From assembly GCF_024814375.1 (NCBI RefSeq), contig NZ_JANUXX010000001.1:434001-498000 (forward strand): DNA of 64,000 nt, given 5' to 3'. The position numbers and the translations under genes were made by a program. The DNA is from Streptococcus sciuri (GTDB lineage: Bacteria > Bacillota > Bacilli > Lactobacillales > Streptococcaceae). Below, in pieces: positions 23,706 to 35,476 of the stretch (position 1 is its first letter; each line of letters begins with the position of its first letter). The notes beneath the pieces are model-generated. The model was given only the letters and a program-made list of their open reading frames with translations, did not search any database and had not been told where the DNA came from.

Positions 23706-24947
23706 TTCATAACGAAGAGCATCAATCGGATTGAGTTTACTTGCTTTATTGGCTGGCAATATACCAAACAAAATCCCAATAATTGCTGAAAAGAACAAAC
23801 TAAACAAAGCTACTTGTGCGGACACTGTTGGTTTGATCAGACTCTGAAGGGAAGCAATAAGTGCTGACGAACCATAAGCTAAACCTAGACCGATCAAACC
23901 ACCAATCAAGGTTAAAACCATAGATTCAATCAAAAATTGCATCAAAATTTTAGAACGTGTCGCACCTATAGCCTTTCTAAGCCCAATCTCACGCGTACGT
24001 TCTGTCACAGAGACAAGCATGATATTCATCACACCAATGCCACCTACAAGCAGAGAAATAGCGGCTATACCACCGATAACACCTGTCATGATACCAACTT
24101 GCTGATTCACACTATTGATAATCGCTGTCATATCATAGCTAGCAAAATGCCCACCTTTAGCATGACTAAGCTTTGTCAAACGATTACCAATCTCCTCACC
24201 TAAGCGATTGGCTTGCGTTACATCCTCAATGTGGAAATACATATTGCCTATTTCTTTTTCTCCCATTTCAGAAGCCAGCTGAGTATTGGTCATCAAAGCA
24301 TTTCCATCCCCAGCACCATACAATGCACTACCCGCATCAGGGTCTTTATAAACTCCAATGACACGATATTCTTTATTTGAAACGGTAACTAATTTATTCA
24401 ACGCTTTTTTCGGTGTTTGAAACAAGTACTTAGCAACCTTTTCTTCTAGTAACATCACACGTGAAAAGTTTGTATAGTCACTCTCTTGAAAAGAACGTCC
24501 TGCGACTACATTATACTTCTTTATTCCCATAAAAGTGCGATTGATTCCTGTAATAGCCACATTATCCATTGTTTTCTTCTGATAGCTGACTTTCCCTACT
24601 GATTGGTTTGTGACATAGTAGCCTGTTACTTCTGGGAAATCTTTGACGATAGAGGCTAGCCACTCTTCTTTTATTTCCGGTTCATTCGTCTCATCGCCAC
24701 CAGCTTCTATCATCCCCCCCTCTTTAGCTGCTGCTTGCTCAAGTTTTTCGGTTTCTTTAGACTTGTAATAAACTTGTAAATCCTTTTGCGTTGCAGTTAT
24801 CTCATCTAAGACACCTGCCCGCATACCGTCCCCCAAAGCCATAATCAGAACCACAGATGCAACTCCGATGATAATACCCAACATCGTCAAAAGAGAGCGC
24901 ATCTTATGCGCCATGATTGAACTTAAAGCAAATTTCCAATTTTCCAT
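23703..24947 (-). CDS. MacB-type ABC transporter permease
   Basis: A 414-aa FtsX/MacB-fold permease: one N-terminal span (LLTMLGIIIGVASVVLIMAL, about 20-40), a large extracellular domain (about 45-285), and three C-terminal spans beginning GGIAAISLLVGGIGVMNIMLVSVTERTREIGLRKAIGA. The extracellular domain contains a low-complexity Glu/Lys/Gly stretch near residues 65-90. With the ATPase and adaptor it forms a tripartite MacAB-like exporter; related streptococcal sets export antimicrobial peptides. Substrate inferred only. Confidence 0.9.
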   Translation of the reverse strand: MENWKFALSSIMAHKMRSLLTMLGIIIGVASVVLIMALGDGMRAGVLDEITATQKDLQVYYKSKETEKLEQAAAKEGGMIEAGGDETNEPEIKEEWLASIVKDFPEVTGYYVTNQSVGKVSYQKKTMDNVAITGINRTFMGIKKYNVVAGRSFQESDYTNFSRVMLLEEKVAKYLFQTPKKALNKLVTVSNKEYRVIGVYKDPDAGSALYGAGDGNALMTNTQLASEMGEKEIGNMYFHIEDVTQANRLGEEIGNRLTKLSHAKGGHFASYDMTAIINSVNQQVGIMTGVIGGIAAISLLVGGIGVMNIMLVSVTERTREIGLRKAIGATRSKILMQFLIESMVLTLIGGLIGLGLAYGSSALIASLQSLIKPTVSAQVALFSLFFSAIIGILFGILPANKASKLNPIDALRYE

Positions 24948-24957
24948 TCACTTCTCC

Positions 24958-25668
24958 TTACCCTATTCGGACGCTATCTGTCGTATCTAGTGTAATCTCA
25001 CCATCACGAATGACAATCTTGCGTTTAGCATAATCTGCAATTTCTGGTTCATGGGTTACCATGATAATGGTTTTTCCCTCTTCGTTGAGAGCGGTTAGAA
25101 GCTCCATAATTTGCTCACCTGTCTTGGTATCTAGCGCTCCAGTAGGCTCATCAGCAAGGATAATTGAGGGGCTATTAACCAAAGCTCTTGCAATAGCGAC
25201 TCGTTGCTTTTGCCCACCAGATAGTTCAGATGGTAAATGATTCATACGCTCTTTTAACTCTACCTTTGATAAATATTGTTCAGCAAGCAATTTTCTTTTT
25301 TTAGCAGACATTCCTGCATAGACTAAGGGCAACTCCACATTTTGTCTCGCATCCAACTTTGAAAGCAAGAAAAATTGTTGAAAAACAAATCCAATTTCCT
25401 CGTTGCGTACTCTTGCTTGTTCCTTTTCATTGAGTACTTCAACATTCTCATCATTGAGCCAATAATCACCAGATGTTGGATGATCTAGAAGTCCTATCAT
25501 GTTCATCAAAGTTGACTTTCCTGATCCAGAAGGACCCATAATAGCTAGAAATTCGCCCTCTTTTACCGTCAAATCAATGCCTTTTAGAATTTGAAGTTCT
25601 TCTTCACCATTCTGATAACTTTTCACAATCTGACTGAGTTTGATTATCGTTTTAGGATTAGCTGTCAT
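24958..25668 (-). CDS. MacB-type ABC transporter ATP-binding protein
   Basis: A 236-aa ATPase of the LolD/MacB class: Walker A GPSGSGKSTLMNM, Q-loop VFQQFFLL, signature [15 protein letters not shown], Walker B ILADEPTGALD and the H-loop VTHEP. It lies 10 nt upstream of the permease gene and 24 nt downstream of the adaptor gene, with GAGGTGAT as ribosome binding site. Confidence 0.93.
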   Translation of the reverse strand: MTANPKTIIKLSQIVKSYQNGEEELQILKGIDLTVKEGEFLAIMGPSGSGKSTLMNMIGLLDHPTSGDYWLNDENVEVLNEKEQARVRNEEIGFVFQQFFLLSKLDARQNVELPLVYAGMSAKKRKLLAEQYLSKVELKERMNHLPSELSGGQKQRVAIARALVNSPSIILADEPTGALDTKTGEQIMELLTALNEEGKTIIMVTHEPEIADYAKRKIVIRDGEITLDTTDSVRIG

Positions 25669-25692
25669 GGTATATCACCTCAATCTCTTATC

Positions 25693-26904
25693 TCATTCGG
25701 ATACTACATCATCTAGTTTTTGTCCGTTTTTAAAATCTGAACTTGGGTTTGCAATAACCGTTTGTCCTGTTTGCAACCCTGTTAAAACTTCCTGCGATTT
25801 AGCGTCGGCTTGCCCCAAGCTGACCTCTGCTTTGGCAATTTTTTGCTTGTCCTTATCGTAAACCCAGACATAAGCTTTCTTATTCTTTTTGACAATAGCC
25901 GATATCGGTACTAAGGTATGCTTATCATTATTTTGCACTTCAAGAGATACCGTGTAACCTTGCTTCAACTCATCTAAAGGACTCGTAATATCTGCTTTGA
26001 ACTCATAGTTCGACGCTGAAGCACCACTATTTGTCGCAGTTGTAGTAGCAGTTGTTGACGAATCATTTGGATAATTGGAAATATAAGAAATCTGTCCTTG
26101 CCATGTTTTATCAGTATAGACTTTTGATTTGATAGTAACAGCTTGTCCAACCTTGACTGTTGATAAATCATACTCACTAAGATTTCCTTGAACTTGCAAC
26201 TCTCCTTCTGTCGCGATATGAACCAATGTTTTATTTTCCTTTGAAGAGGGATCAATATCATTGTTAACTTCTACAACTGTTCCTGACACACGACTCGTCA
26301 CGACAGTATCATTCAAGGCAACTTGAGCTTTATTGACTTCTGCTTGTGCATCAGCATAGCTGTCATTCAAATCCTGCAACTGCTGATTGTAGTTAGCCTT
26401 ATCCTGTGTTGCTTGTTGTTGACTTTGCTGAACAGTAGTTGCATTCTCCTCATCACTTGTCTCATTCGATGTCGTTTGCGTTGTTGCTGGAGCAACCCCA
26501 TATGTCTTTAGATAATCAATCTGACGTCCAATCTTGTTAAGATTGCGCACAGCAGTATCGTAAGCGGCTTGAGCGGTTGTCTTATCATATTGAACAACTT
26601 GCTCTCCTGCATCAACCTGTTGTCCAACAGATACCAAAACTTGCGCACTCGCTCCTTTGCTACTATCAAAGTAGACATATTGCTCAGCGTTTGCTTTCAC
26701 AATACCCGTCAATATAGTAGATGTCGAAACAGTCCCTTCCTTAACCTGATAAGTTTTATATGAATCAGCTGTAACTGCCTGTTTTTTACTAGCATTCCCC
26801 GTCACTATAGCACTATAAATACCTACTACAATAGCTACTGCTAATCCTCCAAAAATAAGCACTTTTTTCTTTTTAGACCATTTTTTCTTTTGACGTCTTG
26901 CCAT
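25693..26904 (-). CDS. Efflux adaptor (membrane fusion protein, HlyD/MacA-like)
   Basis: A 403-aa protein: N-terminal anchor (KKVLIFGGLAVAIVVGIYSAIVTG, about 14-37), a split biotinyl-lipoyl domain (VSVGQQVDAGEQVVQYD and VVTSRVSGTVVEVNNDI), a coiled-coil hairpin rich in Gln, Ala and Asn between them (about 100-190), then beta-barrel and membrane-proximal domains. In Gram-positives such adaptors stand on the extracellular side of the MacB permease. The start is the ATG at 26904 after AAGGAGAAAGG. First gene of the operon. Confidence 0.9.
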   Translation of the reverse strand: MARRQKKKWSKKKKVLIFGGLAVAIVVGIYSAIVTGNASKKQAVTADSYKTYQVKEGTVSTSTILTGIVKANAEQYVYFDSSKGASAQVLVSVGQQVDAGEQVVQYDKTTAQAAYDTAVRNLNKIGRQIDYLKTYGVAPATTQTTSNETSDEENATTVQQSQQQATQDKANYNQQLQDLNDSYADAQAEVNKAQVALNDTVVTSRVSGTVVEVNNDIDPSSKENKTLVHIATEGELQVQGNLSEYDLSTVKVGQAVTIKSKVYTDKTWQGQISYISNYPNDSSTTATTTATNSGASASNYEFKADITSPLDELKQGYTVSLEVQNNDKHTLVPISAIVKKNKKAYVWVYDKDKQKIAKAEVSLGQADAKSQEVLTGLQTGQTVIANPSSDFKNGQKLDDVVSE

Positions 26905-26921
26905 ACGACCTTTCTCCTTTA

Positions 26922-26972
26922 TATAATACAATCTAACAATTGTATTATATCCTAAAGAAATCTTAAATGCAA
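26922..26972 (-). promoter_or_regulatory. Promoter of the MacAB-like operon with a perfect 28-bp palindrome
   Basis: Minus-strand -35 TTGCAT (26967-26972), 17-nt spacer, -10 TATAAT (26944-26949). The -10 forms part of an inverted repeat spanning 26922-26949: 11-nt arms (TATAATACAAT and ATTGTATTATA) with a 6-nt centre, no mismatches. It overlaps the transcription start, as expected for a repressor operator. No regulator gene lies in the operon. Confidence 0.75.
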
Positions 26973-27017
26973 GTCTTTTTATATTATATATAGATAATCA
27001 TACAATATGATAATACT

Positions 27018-27051
27018 AAAAAAGCACACCTCTTTAAGAAGTGTACTTTTT
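27018..27051 (-). terminator. Terminator of the pyrimidine operon (after carB)
   Basis: Imperfect AAAGTACACTTCTT-AA-AGAGGTGTGCTTT stem with a T run on the minus strand, right after the carB stop. Confidence 0.75.
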
Positions 27052-27052
27052 C

Positions 27053-30000
27053 CTAAATAGCTTGTGTGAGGAAGCTTCTGCTCTCCAGCACACGCACCAT
27101 AGCATCAGCGGTATCCAGTGCTGTAAAGAGAGGAACGCCATGTTCAATAGCTGAGCTACGAATCACTTGACCATCACCATCAAAGGTGCGTTTTGTACCA
27201 ACGGTGTTGATGATAGCTTGTACCTTTCCTTGGCGGACAAGAGCAGGAATATCATTATCGTCATTTTCTCCTAACTTATGAACTAAAGTTGATGTTACAC
27301 CGTTTGTATTAAAGAATTGTGCTGTTCCAGCAGTCGCTAAAATACTGTAACCAATATTTGCGAAACGTTTTGCTAATATAAGCGCTTCTTCTTTTGTATC
27401 ATCAGCAATCGTAAAGATAACATTGCCAAATGGAGGTAAGTGGAAGTAAGTGGCTTCAAACGCTTTGTAAAGTGCTTTTTCAAGCGTCGTATCCGTTCCC
27501 ATAACCTCACCAGTAGATTTCATCTCAGGTCCTAGAAGACTATCGACTTTAGCCAGTTTGGTGAATGAGAAAACGGGTGCTTTGACGTGGACTTGCTGGC
27601 TTTCTGGATAAAGACCATCCTTGTAACCTTGATCTTTAAGACTCTCACCAAGAATAATCTTGGTGGCTACCTGCGCCATCGGAATATCTGTGACTTTAGA
27701 AAGGAAAGGCACGGTACGACTAGCACGTGGATTCACCTCGATAACATAGACTGTTTCGTCTTTAATAACAAATTGGATATTCATCATACCGATACAGTTT
27801 AGTCCAAGAGCCAATCTTCTTGTATAATTCGTGATTATTTCTTTCACTTTTTCAGATAGACCTTGTGGAGGATAGACCGCCATTGAATCTCCAGAGTGAA
27901 CACCTGCACGCTCTATATGCTCCATGATACCAGGGATAAGCACGTCCTTCCCATCTGAAATAGCATCCACTTCACATTCGCGACCAACAATGTACGAATC
28001 AACAAGGACTGGATGATCTGGGCTAGCTTTAACAGCTGTACGCATATAAGAACGCAAATCTGCTTCATTTTCTACAATTTCCATAGCACGTCCTCCAAGT
28101 ACGTATGATGGACGAACAAGAACTGGAAAGCCTATCTTATTTGCAGCTGCCACTGCACCTTCCTCATCGGTTGCAGTTTGACCTGGTGGCTGAGGAATAT
28201 TAAGTTCTTTAAGAGCTTGCTCAAACAAATCACGATCTTCTGCTCGATCAAGATCGGCTACTTGTGTTCCTAATATTTTGACACCTGCATTGGAGAGACT
28301 TTCAGCGAGATTAATAGCTGTTTGTCCGCCAAACTGCACCACGACACCTTTTGGTTTCTCAAGATCAATGACATTCATCACATCTTCAAATGTCAATGGT
28401 TCAAAATAAAGCTTATCTGAAACAGAAAAATCTGTGGAGACCGTTTCTGGATTTGAGTTCATAATAATTGCTTCATAGCCTGCTGCTTGTATAGCCTTAA
28501 CAGAATGCACCGTTGCATAGTCAAATTCGACTCCTTGTCCGATACGAATAGGACCAGAACCAAGCACCAAGATTGATTCTTTATCAGATTTGATTGATTC
28601 ATTTTCCCACTCATAAGTTGAGTAAAAATAAGGTGTTGATGATTCAAATTCGGCTGCACATGTATCAACCATCTTATAAACTGGAATGATGTTATTTTTA
28701 ACACGAATGATACGCACATCATCGGCAGTCATGTTCCAAAGCTCTGCAATCTTACAATCAGAAAAGCCATTGCGTTTTGCTGTTTTAAGAACGTCAACGT
28801 CTCCAATATGAACCGCTAAGTCTTGCTCAATTTCAAAGATATGGAGTAATTTATCGAGGAAAAAGAGGTCAATCTTAGTCAAGTTAGCCAACTCATTAAT
28901 CGTATAACCGCGACAAATAGCTTCAGAAAGATAGAAGAGGCGATCGTCTTGTGCTTTCACGATTTTATCAACAAGATTATCATCACTCACATCAGCAAGT
29001 TCTGGCATTTCATTGTGGTGGACACCAACTTCAAGTGAACGACAGGCTTTGAGGAGACTTTCCTCGATATTACGTCCAATCGCCATCACTTCACCAGTCG
29101 CTTTCATCTGTGTTCCTAAGCGACGTTCCCCATGCTCAAACTTATCAAATGGAAAACGCGGAATTTTAGCGACCACATAATCAAGAGCTGGTTCAAACAT
29201 AGCATAAGTTGTTCCTGTAACAGGGTTAATCATCTCATCTAGTGTTAAGCCTACAGCAATTTTGGCAGCTAGTTTCGCAATTGGGTAACCGGTTGCTTTT
29301 GAAGCAAGAGCTGATGAACGTGATACACGTGGGTTCACTTCGATGACATAGTATTTAAAGCTATTTGGATCAAGTGCAAGTTGGACATTACATCCTCCTT
29401 CAATTTTTAGAGCACGAATGATTTTGAGACTAGCATCACGTAGCATCTGATTTTCAATATCTGAGAGGGTTTGCGTTGGAGCAAATACGATTGAATCACC
29501 AGTATGAATCCCAACGGGATCAAAGTTTTCCATATTACAAACAACAAGAGCATTGTCAGCAGCATCACGCATCACTTCGTATTCAATTTCTTTGAAACCA
29601 GCAATTGAACGCTCAATCAAACATTGGGTGACTGGTGAAAGTTTAAGTCCGTTTTCAGCAATTTCACGGAGTTCCTCTTCATTAGCACACATACCACCAC
29701 CTGTTCCTCCAAGAGTAAAAGCAGGACGCACGATGACCGGATAGCCAATACTATTGGCAAAAACAATTGCTTGTTCAACCGTATGAACAATTTCAGATTC
29801 TGGAATAGGCTGTTTAAGATCTTCCATGAGTTGCTTGAAGAGATCACGATCCTCTGCTTGGTCAATAGCAGAAAGTTTAGTACCCAGCAATTCCACACCA
29901 AGCTCATCAAGAATCCCTGCTTTTGACAATTCCATTGCCATATTTAGCCCTGTCTGACCACCAAGGGTCGGTAAAAGAGCATCTGGGCGCTCTTTTCTAA

Positions 30001-30232
30001 GAATACGTGTCACAAACTCCATTGTGATAGGCTCGATATAGACCTTATCAGCAATCTCCTTATCTGTCATGATGGTTGCTGGGTTTGAGTTGACAAGAAC
30101 AACGCTATAGCCTTCTTCTTTGAGTGCAAGACAAGCTTGTGTCCCTGCATAATCAAATTCAGCCGCCTGACCAATAATAATTGGACCAGAACCGATGACC
30201 ATGATTTTCTTTATATCTGTACGTTTTGGCAT
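27053..30232 (-). CDS. carB: Carbamoyl-phosphate synthase large subunit
   Basis: A 1059-aa enzyme made of two homologous ATP-grasp halves ([16 protein letters not shown] and [15 protein letters not shown] mark the two starts) and a C-terminal MGS-like allosteric domain. It makes carbamoyl phosphate from glutamine-derived ammonia, bicarbonate and 2 ATP for pyrimidines and arginine. I use the ATG at 30232 (MPKRTDIKK), the conserved N-terminus; the AGGA upstream is rather distant. Last gene of pyrR-pyrB-carA-carB. Confidence 0.96.
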   Translation of the reverse strand: MPKRTDIKKIMVIGSGPIIIGQAAEFDYAGTQACLALKEEGYSVVLVNSNPATIMTDKEIADKVYIEPITMEFVTRILRKERPDALLPTLGGQTGLNMAMELSKAGILDELGVELLGTKLSAIDQAEDRDLFKQLMEDLKQPIPESEIVHTVEQAIVFANSIGYPVIVRPAFTLGGTGGGMCANEEELREIAENGLKLSPVTQCLIERSIAGFKEIEYEVMRDAADNALVVCNMENFDPVGIHTGDSIVFAPTQTLSDIENQMLRDASLKIIRALKIEGGCNVQLALDPNSFKYYVIEVNPRVSRSSALASKATGYPIAKLAAKIAVGLTLDEMINPVTGTTYAMFEPALDYVVAKIPRFPFDKFEHGERRLGTQMKATGEVMAIGRNIEESLLKACRSLEVGVHHNEMPELADVSDDNLVDKIVKAQDDRLFYLSEAICRGYTINELANLTKIDLFFLDKLLHIFEIEQDLAVHIGDVDVLKTAKRNGFSDCKIAELWNMTADDVRIIRVKNNIIPVYKMVDTCAAEFESSTPYFYSTYEWENESIKSDKESILVLGSGPIRIGQGVEFDYATVHSVKAIQAAGYEAIIMNSNPETVSTDFSVSDKLYFEPLTFEDVMNVIDLEKPKGVVVQFGGQTAINLAESLSNAGVKILGTQVADLDRAEDRDLFEQALKELNIPQPPGQTATDEEGAVAAANKIGFPVLVRPSYVLGGRAMEIVENEADLRSYMRTAVKASPDHPVLVDSYIVGRECEVDAISDGKDVLIPGIMEHIERAGVHSGDSMAVYPPQGLSEKVKEIITNYTRRLALGLNCIGMMNIQFVIKDETVYVIEVNPRASRTVPFLSKVTDIPMAQVATKIILGESLKDQGYKDGLYPESQQVHVKAPVFSFTKLAKVDSLLGPEMKSTGEVMGTDTTLEKALYKAFEATYFHLPPFGNVIFTIADDTKEEALILAKRFANIGYSILATAGTAQFFNTNGVTSTLVHKLGENDDNDIPALVRQGKVQAIINTVGTKRTFDGDGQVIRSSAIEHGVPLFTALDTADAMVRVLESRSFLTQAI

Positions 30233-30294
30233 AATGATGATACAAATCCTTTCCTTATTTATCACATCTCTACATGATAAGAGATCAATCTGCT

Positions 30295-31383
30295 TTAACG
30301 TTTAGCAAAATCTGCTTGATAGGCTTCAATCATTTCTAAAAATTCATCAAACAGATAGCTAGCATCATGCGGACCTGGCGCTGCATCGGGGTGAAATTGT
30401 ACTGAAAAAGCAGGAAAGTCACGATGTCTCACACCTTCCACAGACTTGTCGTTTATTTCTTCGTGAGTGATGATGAGACAATCTGGAAGTGTATCGCGTT
30501 CAACCGCATAACCATGGTTTTGACTGGTAAAATCAATACGACCTGTTGCAATCTCACGCACAGCGTGGTTAAATCCACGATGACCAAAGGTCATTTTATA
30601 GGTTTTAGCACCATTAGCTAGACTAAAAAGCTGATGTCCCATACAGATACCAAAAATCGGAATTTTCCCCTGAATACCCCGAATCATCTCAAGCGCTTCA
30701 GAAAGATCTTTGGGATTACCAGGCCCATTTGAGAGCATAACACCATCAGGATTTAGCGTTAAAATCTCTTTGGCAGTTGTATTATAAGGCACAACCGTTA
30801 CGTTGCAATCACGCTTTGAAAATTCACGCAAAATGGAATGCTTCAAGCCAAAATCCACAAGAACAATATTCTTACCAACACCCGGTGCTGGATAAGGTGT
30901 TTTAGTTGAGACTTGCTCGATATTATTAGTAGCAAGAACTGTTGCTTGCAATTGATCACAAAGATGATCCATACTATCATTGAGTCTGTCTGTCAAAGTC
31001 GCTTTCATTGTCCCATGCTGACGGATAATCTTAGTCAAAGCACGTGTGTCAATTCCAGAAATTCCTGGGATATTTTTAGCTTTCAAAAATGTATCTAGTG
31101 ACATTTGGTTTCGCCAATTACTAGCAAGTCGAGTATTTTCACTGACAACAACTCCCTTACACGTCGGCTGGATGGACTCATAATCATCTCTATTAATCCC
31201 ATAATTACCAATCAAAGGATATGTGAAAGTTAGAATTTGTCCGTTATATGATTGGTCAGTGATGGATTCTTGGTAACCCGTCATTCCAGTATTAAAGACA
31301 ATCTCACCAGTGACATCAATATCTGCACCAAAAGCATCTCCTTCAAAGATTGTTCCATCTTCTAATATTAAAAGTCGTCTCAT
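30295..31383 (-). CDS. carA: Carbamoyl-phosphate synthase small (glutaminase) subunit
   Basis: A 362-aa subunit: N-terminal CPSase small-chain domain ([23 protein letters not shown]) and a C-terminal class I glutamine amidotransferase with GICMGHQL (catalytic Cys) and [15 protein letters not shown] (catalytic His). It delivers ammonia to CarB. The start is the ATG at 31383 after AAGGGTGGAGAT; a longer frame into pyrB is not supported. Confidence 0.96.
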   Translation of the reverse strand: MRRLLILEDGTIFEGDAFGADIDVTGEIVFNTGMTGYQESITDQSYNGQILTFTYPLIGNYGINRDDYESIQPTCKGVVVSENTRLASNWRNQMSLDTFLKAKNIPGISGIDTRALTKIIRQHGTMKATLTDRLNDSMDHLCDQLQATVLATNNIEQVSTKTPYPAPGVGKNIVLVDFGLKHSILREFSKRDCNVTVVPYNTTAKEILTLNPDGVMLSNGPGNPKDLSEALEMIRGIQGKIPIFGICMGHQLFSLANGAKTYKMTFGHRGFNHAVREIATGRIDFTSQNHGYAVERDTLPDCLIITHEEINDKSVEGVRHRDFPAFSVQFHPDAAPGPHDASYLFDEFLEMIEAYQADFAKR

Positions 31384-31417
31384 ATCTCCACCCTTTCTTA
31401 TCATGTACTTGATTTTA

Positions 31418-32344
31418 TTAGGACTTTCCACGTAAAATAGCTTCCAAAATAGCCATGCGCACAAAGACACCATTTTGCATTTGTGTTACAATGCGTGCTT
31501 TGGGAGATTCAACTAAGTTATCTGCGATTTCAACACCACGATTAACAGGCGCTGGATGCATGATGATAGCATGATCTCTTAGACGCTCATAACGCTCCAT
31601 TGTAAGACCAAACTGTTTGTGATAAGCCTCTTTTGAAAAGCTCTCTTTACCATCATGACGCTCATGCTGAACACGCAATAACATCAAAACGTCCAATTCC
31701 TCAATGACATCATCAAGATCAACGTAAGTTCCATAAACATCAAACTCACTTGAGTACCACTCTTTAGGACCTGCAAAGTAAAGTTTAGCACCTAGACGTT
31801 TTAAAATCTGCATATTAGATTTTGCAACACGCGAATGTGTCAAATCACCTGCGATAGCAATTTTCAACTGATCAAAGCATCCAAATTCTTGGTAAATGGT
31901 CATTAAATCTAACAGGCACTGACTCGGATGTTGCCCAGAACCATCACCTCCATTGACAATAGCAGTTTGAATCGTTCTGCTATCAATCAGCTGTTTGTAA
32001 TAATCCACTTCTTGGTGACGAACGACACAGATATCCACACCAAGTGCGCTCATCGTTAAAATAGTATCATAAAGAGTCTCACCCTTATTGACTGAACTTG
32101 TCTTTGCATCAAACTCAATGACATCCAGTCCTAACTTACGCTCAGCTACTTCAAACGACTTATGCGTCCGTGTTGACGACTCAAAGAAAAGATTAGCTGC
32201 AAAATATTGTCTATCCAAGGAAAACTCAGCACACCCTTTTTTAAAAGCAATACCACGCTCAATCAAACCTAGAACCTCATCGTTTGTCAAAGTGTCCATC
32301 GCCACTAAATGCTTTAGCGATACTTGTCCATCTGTAACAACCAT
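31418..32344 (-). CDS. pyrB: Aspartate carbamoyltransferase catalytic subunit
   Basis: A 308-aa transcarbamoylase with the carbamoyl-phosphate site [23 protein letters not shown], and [12 protein letters not shown] near the C-terminus. It condenses carbamoyl phosphate and aspartate in UMP synthesis. It follows pyrR by 47 nt. The uracil permease gene pyrP, often found between pyrR and pyrB in streptococci, is absent. Confidence 0.96.
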   Translation of the reverse strand: MVVTDGQVSLKHLVAMDTLTNDEVLGLIERGIAFKKGCAEFSLDRQYFAANLFFESSTRTHKSFEVAERKLGLDVIEFDAKTSSVNKGETLYDTILTMSALGVDICVVRHQEVDYYKQLIDSRTIQTAIVNGGDGSGQHPSQCLLDLMTIYQEFGCFDQLKIAIAGDLTHSRVAKSNMQILKRLGAKLYFAGPKEWYSSEFDVYGTYVDLDDVIEELDVLMLLRVQHERHDGKESFSKEAYHKQFGLTMERYERLRDHAIIMHPAPVNRGVEIADNLVESPKARIVTQMQNGVFVRMAILEAILRGKS

Positions 32345-32391
32345 TAGTTTACCCTCGATTCCTTAATCTTTTACTCTATTGTCGCTACTCT

Positions 32392-32916
<525 letters not shown>

Positions 32917-32935
32917 TCACCTCTCTAGAAATATA

Positions 32936-33062
32936 GAAAAAATCTCCTTAACGTTAAGGAGATTCCACAAATAACTGCGTGCAAAAAGCACCCTGTCCTT
33001 TTATCGTCGTCTCCTTACTTGCCTCACGGGACAAGATTAAAGGATATTGTTGTCACTATTAT
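32936..33062 (-). promoter_or_regulatory. pyr attenuator (PyrR-binding leader and terminator)
   Basis: The minus-strand leader between rluD and pyrR contains TTGTCCCGTGAGGCAAG (about 33018-33036), matching the PyrR-binding hairpin loop, and further down a terminator stem AATCTCCTTAACGTTAAGGAGATT followed by TTTTTTC (about 32936-32964). A competing antiterminator must form between them. UMP-PyrR binding would promote termination ahead of pyrR. Confidence 0.9.
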
Positions 33063-33085
33063 ACCAAAACAAAACCATTTTGCAA
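33058..33085 (-). promoter_or_regulatory. pyr operon promoter
   Basis: Minus-strand -35 TTGCAA (33080-33085), 16-nt spacer, -10 TATAAT (33058-33063), immediately upstream of the PyrR-binding leader. Confidence 0.7.
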
Positions 33086-33096
33086 GTATTACATGC

Positions 33097-33984
33097 TTAG
33101 TTACGCAATTTCTCTAACGTTTCTTGGAAAATAGCTGGCGCATCCACACTAAAGGTCATGAGCTCACCTGTTGTCGGATGGGTAAAACCAAGCGTTTTGG
33201 CATGAAGAAACTGTCCGTGACCAGAAAGGGTCTTTCGTACCCCATAGACAGGATCCCCAGCAATGGGATGTCCGATATAAGCCATGTGCACCCTGATTTG
33301 GTGCGTCCGTCCTGTCTCGAGCGTCAGCTTTAAAAACGTATAATTTCCAAAACGCTCCAAAACTTGAAAACGTGTCAGAGCAGGTTTTCCTTTTGCTGTG
33401 ACCGCTTGTTTTTTACGGTCTTTGTCGCTACGACCTATCGGAGCTTCAATCACACCGCAATTATTTTGTAAATTGCCATGTACAATAGCCACGTATTGAC
33501 GAAGAGATTTTTTCTTTTTGAGTTCTTTTGCAAGAGATTGATGCGCTTTGTCATTTTTTGCCACCATCAAAAGCCCTGAAGTATCCTTATCAATACGATG
33601 TACTATTCCTGGACGAACAACACCATTGATAGTAGATAAATCCTTGATGTGGTAAAGTAGAGCATTAACTAAGGTACCACTCGTATGCCCTACCGAAGGA
33701 TGAACTACCATTCCTTGAGGTTTATTGACAACCGCTACATCCTTATCTTCGTAGATAATATCGATAGGGATATTTTCAGGTTGATAATCCAGAACTTCTT
33801 CTTTTGGTAACTCGTAGCTGATGACATCACCTATCTTAACAGCATATTTTGCTTTTTGTGTTTGATTGTTGACCAAAATCATGCCAGTTTTTATCGCTTC
33901 ATTGGCTTGGCTACGCGATAACTCAGTCAAATCAGCAACTGCCTTATCAAGGCGCATCCCCGCCTCTTTAACGATGACTTTCAT
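33097..33984 (-). CDS. rluD: Ribosomal large subunit pseudouridine synthase (RluD family)
   Basis: A 295-aa enzyme: N-terminal S4 RNA-binding domain ([25 protein letters not shown]) and a pseudouridine synthase core with [14 protein letters not shown], whose Asp is the catalytic nucleophile. It modifies helix 69 of 23S rRNA if a true RluD; the exact target among RluA-family members is inferred. The start is the ATG at 33984 after GGAGGGAAGAAG, overlapping the end of lspA by 17 nt. Confidence 0.92.
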   Translation of the reverse strand: MKVIVKEAGMRLDKAVADLTELSRSQANEAIKTGMILVNNQTQKAKYAVKIGDVISYELPKEEVLDYQPENIPIDIIYEDKDVAVVNKPQGMVVHPSVGHTSGTLVNALLYHIKDLSTINGVVRPGIVHRIDKDTSGLLMVAKNDKAHQSLAKELKKKKSLRQYVAIVHGNLQNNCGVIEAPIGRSDKDRKKQAVTAKGKPALTRFQVLERFGNYTFLKLTLETGRTHQIRVHMAYIGHPIAGDPVYGVRKTLSGHGQFLHAKTLGFTHPTTGELMTFSVDAPAIFQETLEKLRN

Positions 33985-34432
33985 CTTCTTCCCTCCATAG
34001 TGCAATCATGAGAATAACAACACCGATACTGAGGTAAGCGTCAGCGACATTAAATATAGCAAAGTCCATAAAATCCAAATGAACCATATCCACTACATAC
34101 CCAAGACGCAAACGATCACAAAAATTCCCCAGACCACCAGCGATAACTAAAATCAAGCCTATCAATAGCCAGCAACTGCCATTAATATGCCTTATCAGAT
34201 AATAAATAGCAAGACTAACAACAATAACTGTGATAAACATAAAAAACCATTGCTGGTTTTGCAACATTGAAAAGGCTGCTCCTCGATTTTGTAAGTAAGT
34301 CAAACTAAAGACACCCTTTAAAAAAGGGCTGAGACTACCTAAGGAAATGTTATTAACAATCCAAAGTTTACTCAACTGATCCAATACAATCAAGACGACA
34401 ACACTAACCATAACTCCTATCTTTTTAGCCAT
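33968..34432 (-). CDS. lspA: Lipoprotein signal peptidase (signal peptidase II)
   Basis: A 154-aa aspartic membrane protease with four spans. The catalytic aspartates lie in [17 protein letters not shown] and [11 protein letters not shown]. It cleaves prolipoprotein signal peptides after diacylglyceryl modification. It is 12 nt downstream of cpsY and overlaps rluD, forming cpsY-lspA-rluD. Confidence 0.95.
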   Translation of the reverse strand: MAKKIGVMVSVVVLIVLDQLSKLWIVNNISLGSLSPFLKGVFSLTYLQNRGAAFSMLQNQQWFFMFITVIVVSLAIYYLIRHINGSCWLLIGLILVIAGGLGNFCDRLRLGYVVDMVHLDFMDFAIFNVADAYLSIGVVILMIALWREEDESHR

Positions 34433-34444
34433 ACTTTTTTATTC

Positions 34445-35362
34445 CTACTTTTGTTGACGTGGCATAAATTTTTTAAAATATGCTTTCATGGTAGCGACAA
34501 ACTTTTCAGCACAGACAGTCAGATTTTTATCCCGACGCTTGATATAAACCATGTAATTATCCAAATGATTTTCAAGCGGAACAACGGTAATACCATTAAC
34601 ACTTCTGCTATCTAAAAAGCCCGAACCTGTCGCATAAGCGTCTGTTCGCTCCAAAATACCATTAAGTGTCGCTCTGTCAGTGACGTTAAATAATGCTGAA
34701 CTATCACTTGTATCTACAAAATTTTCAGAATAATACAGATATTCATCTTTTTCTTGCGTAAAACGAACCGTTGGCAGCCCTACTAAATCTTGTAGTACCA
34801 GCGATTTCTTCTGTGCCAGAGGATGATTTTTTCCTATATAAATATGTGTCTGAAAAGAACTCAATTCGACAAATTCCAAACCTAGCTTTTCAAAACGTTG
34901 CAAAAGCCCCTTACGGTTTTGATTGTTCATGTAAATGATGCCAATTTCACTATCACCTTGTGCAACCTCATCCAAAATCTGAATGGTTGTTGACTCAAAA
35001 ATTCGGAAATTTTTATAATCAGGATATTCGGTTGCAAAGCTCGTAATCAAGGGTGGTAAAAAGTCATAGTGCTGACTAGCAATCGAAAACTCGTTTTGGT
35101 CAGCATCTGACTGCGAAAAAGCTTTTTCAAAAGAGTCAAAACTTTTAACAACCTCAAGTGCCTTTTCATAAAAAGACATGCCTTGGCTGGTCAGCACAGC
35201 ACCTGTCGTTGTTCTAGTGAAAATCTGAAAGCCCATCTCACTCTCCAAATCACGAATGGCAACAGATAAACTCGGTTGACTGACATAAAGTTTGCTAGCA
35301 GCCTCACGGAAAGTGCCACTATTTGCGATAGCTACGACGTAACGTAATTGTTGTATATTCAT
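34445..35362 (-). CDS. cpsY: LysR-type transcriptional regulator CpsY (MtaR-like)
   Basis: A 305-aa LysR regulator: N-terminal winged HTH (IQQLRYVVAIANSGTFREAASKLYVSQPSLSVAIRDLESEMG) and a periplasmic-binding-like effector domain. Position next to lspA-rluD and the N-terminal sequence match streptococcal CpsY/MtaR, which controls methionine uptake and cell-surface functions. The start is the ATG at 35362 after GTGAGAAA; a TATAAT at 35395-35400 gives a short leader. Confidence 0.85.
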   Translation of the reverse strand: MNIQQLRYVVAIANSGTFREAASKLYVSQPSLSVAIRDLESEMGFQIFTRTTTGAVLTSQGMSFYEKALEVVKSFDSFEKAFSQSDADQNEFSIASQHYDFLPPLITSFATEYPDYKNFRIFESTTIQILDEVAQGDSEIGIIYMNNQNRKGLLQRFEKLGLEFVELSSFQTHIYIGKNHPLAQKKSLVLQDLVGLPTVRFTQEKDEYLYYSENFVDTSDSSALFNVTDRATLNGILERTDAYATGSGFLDSRSVNGITVVPLENHLDNYMVYIKRRDKNLTVCAEKFVATMKAYFKKFMPRQQK

Positions 35363-35439
35363 TTTTCTCACTTTTCTTTGACGATGTCTCTTCTATTATA
35401 CACTAAAATAAGCTAAGGTGCGACAGGGAAATAAGAATT

Positions 35440-35475
35440 CACAAGAAAAAAGACTATCGCTCATAGCAACGTCTT
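35440..35475 (-). terminator. Probable terminator of the DUF990 ABC transporter genes
   Basis: Imperfect hairpin (AAAAAGACGTTGCTAT-GAGC-ATAGTCTTTTTTC region on the minus strand, with bulges) ending in a T run after the last permease gene. Confidence 0.5.
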
Positions 35476-35476
35476 T

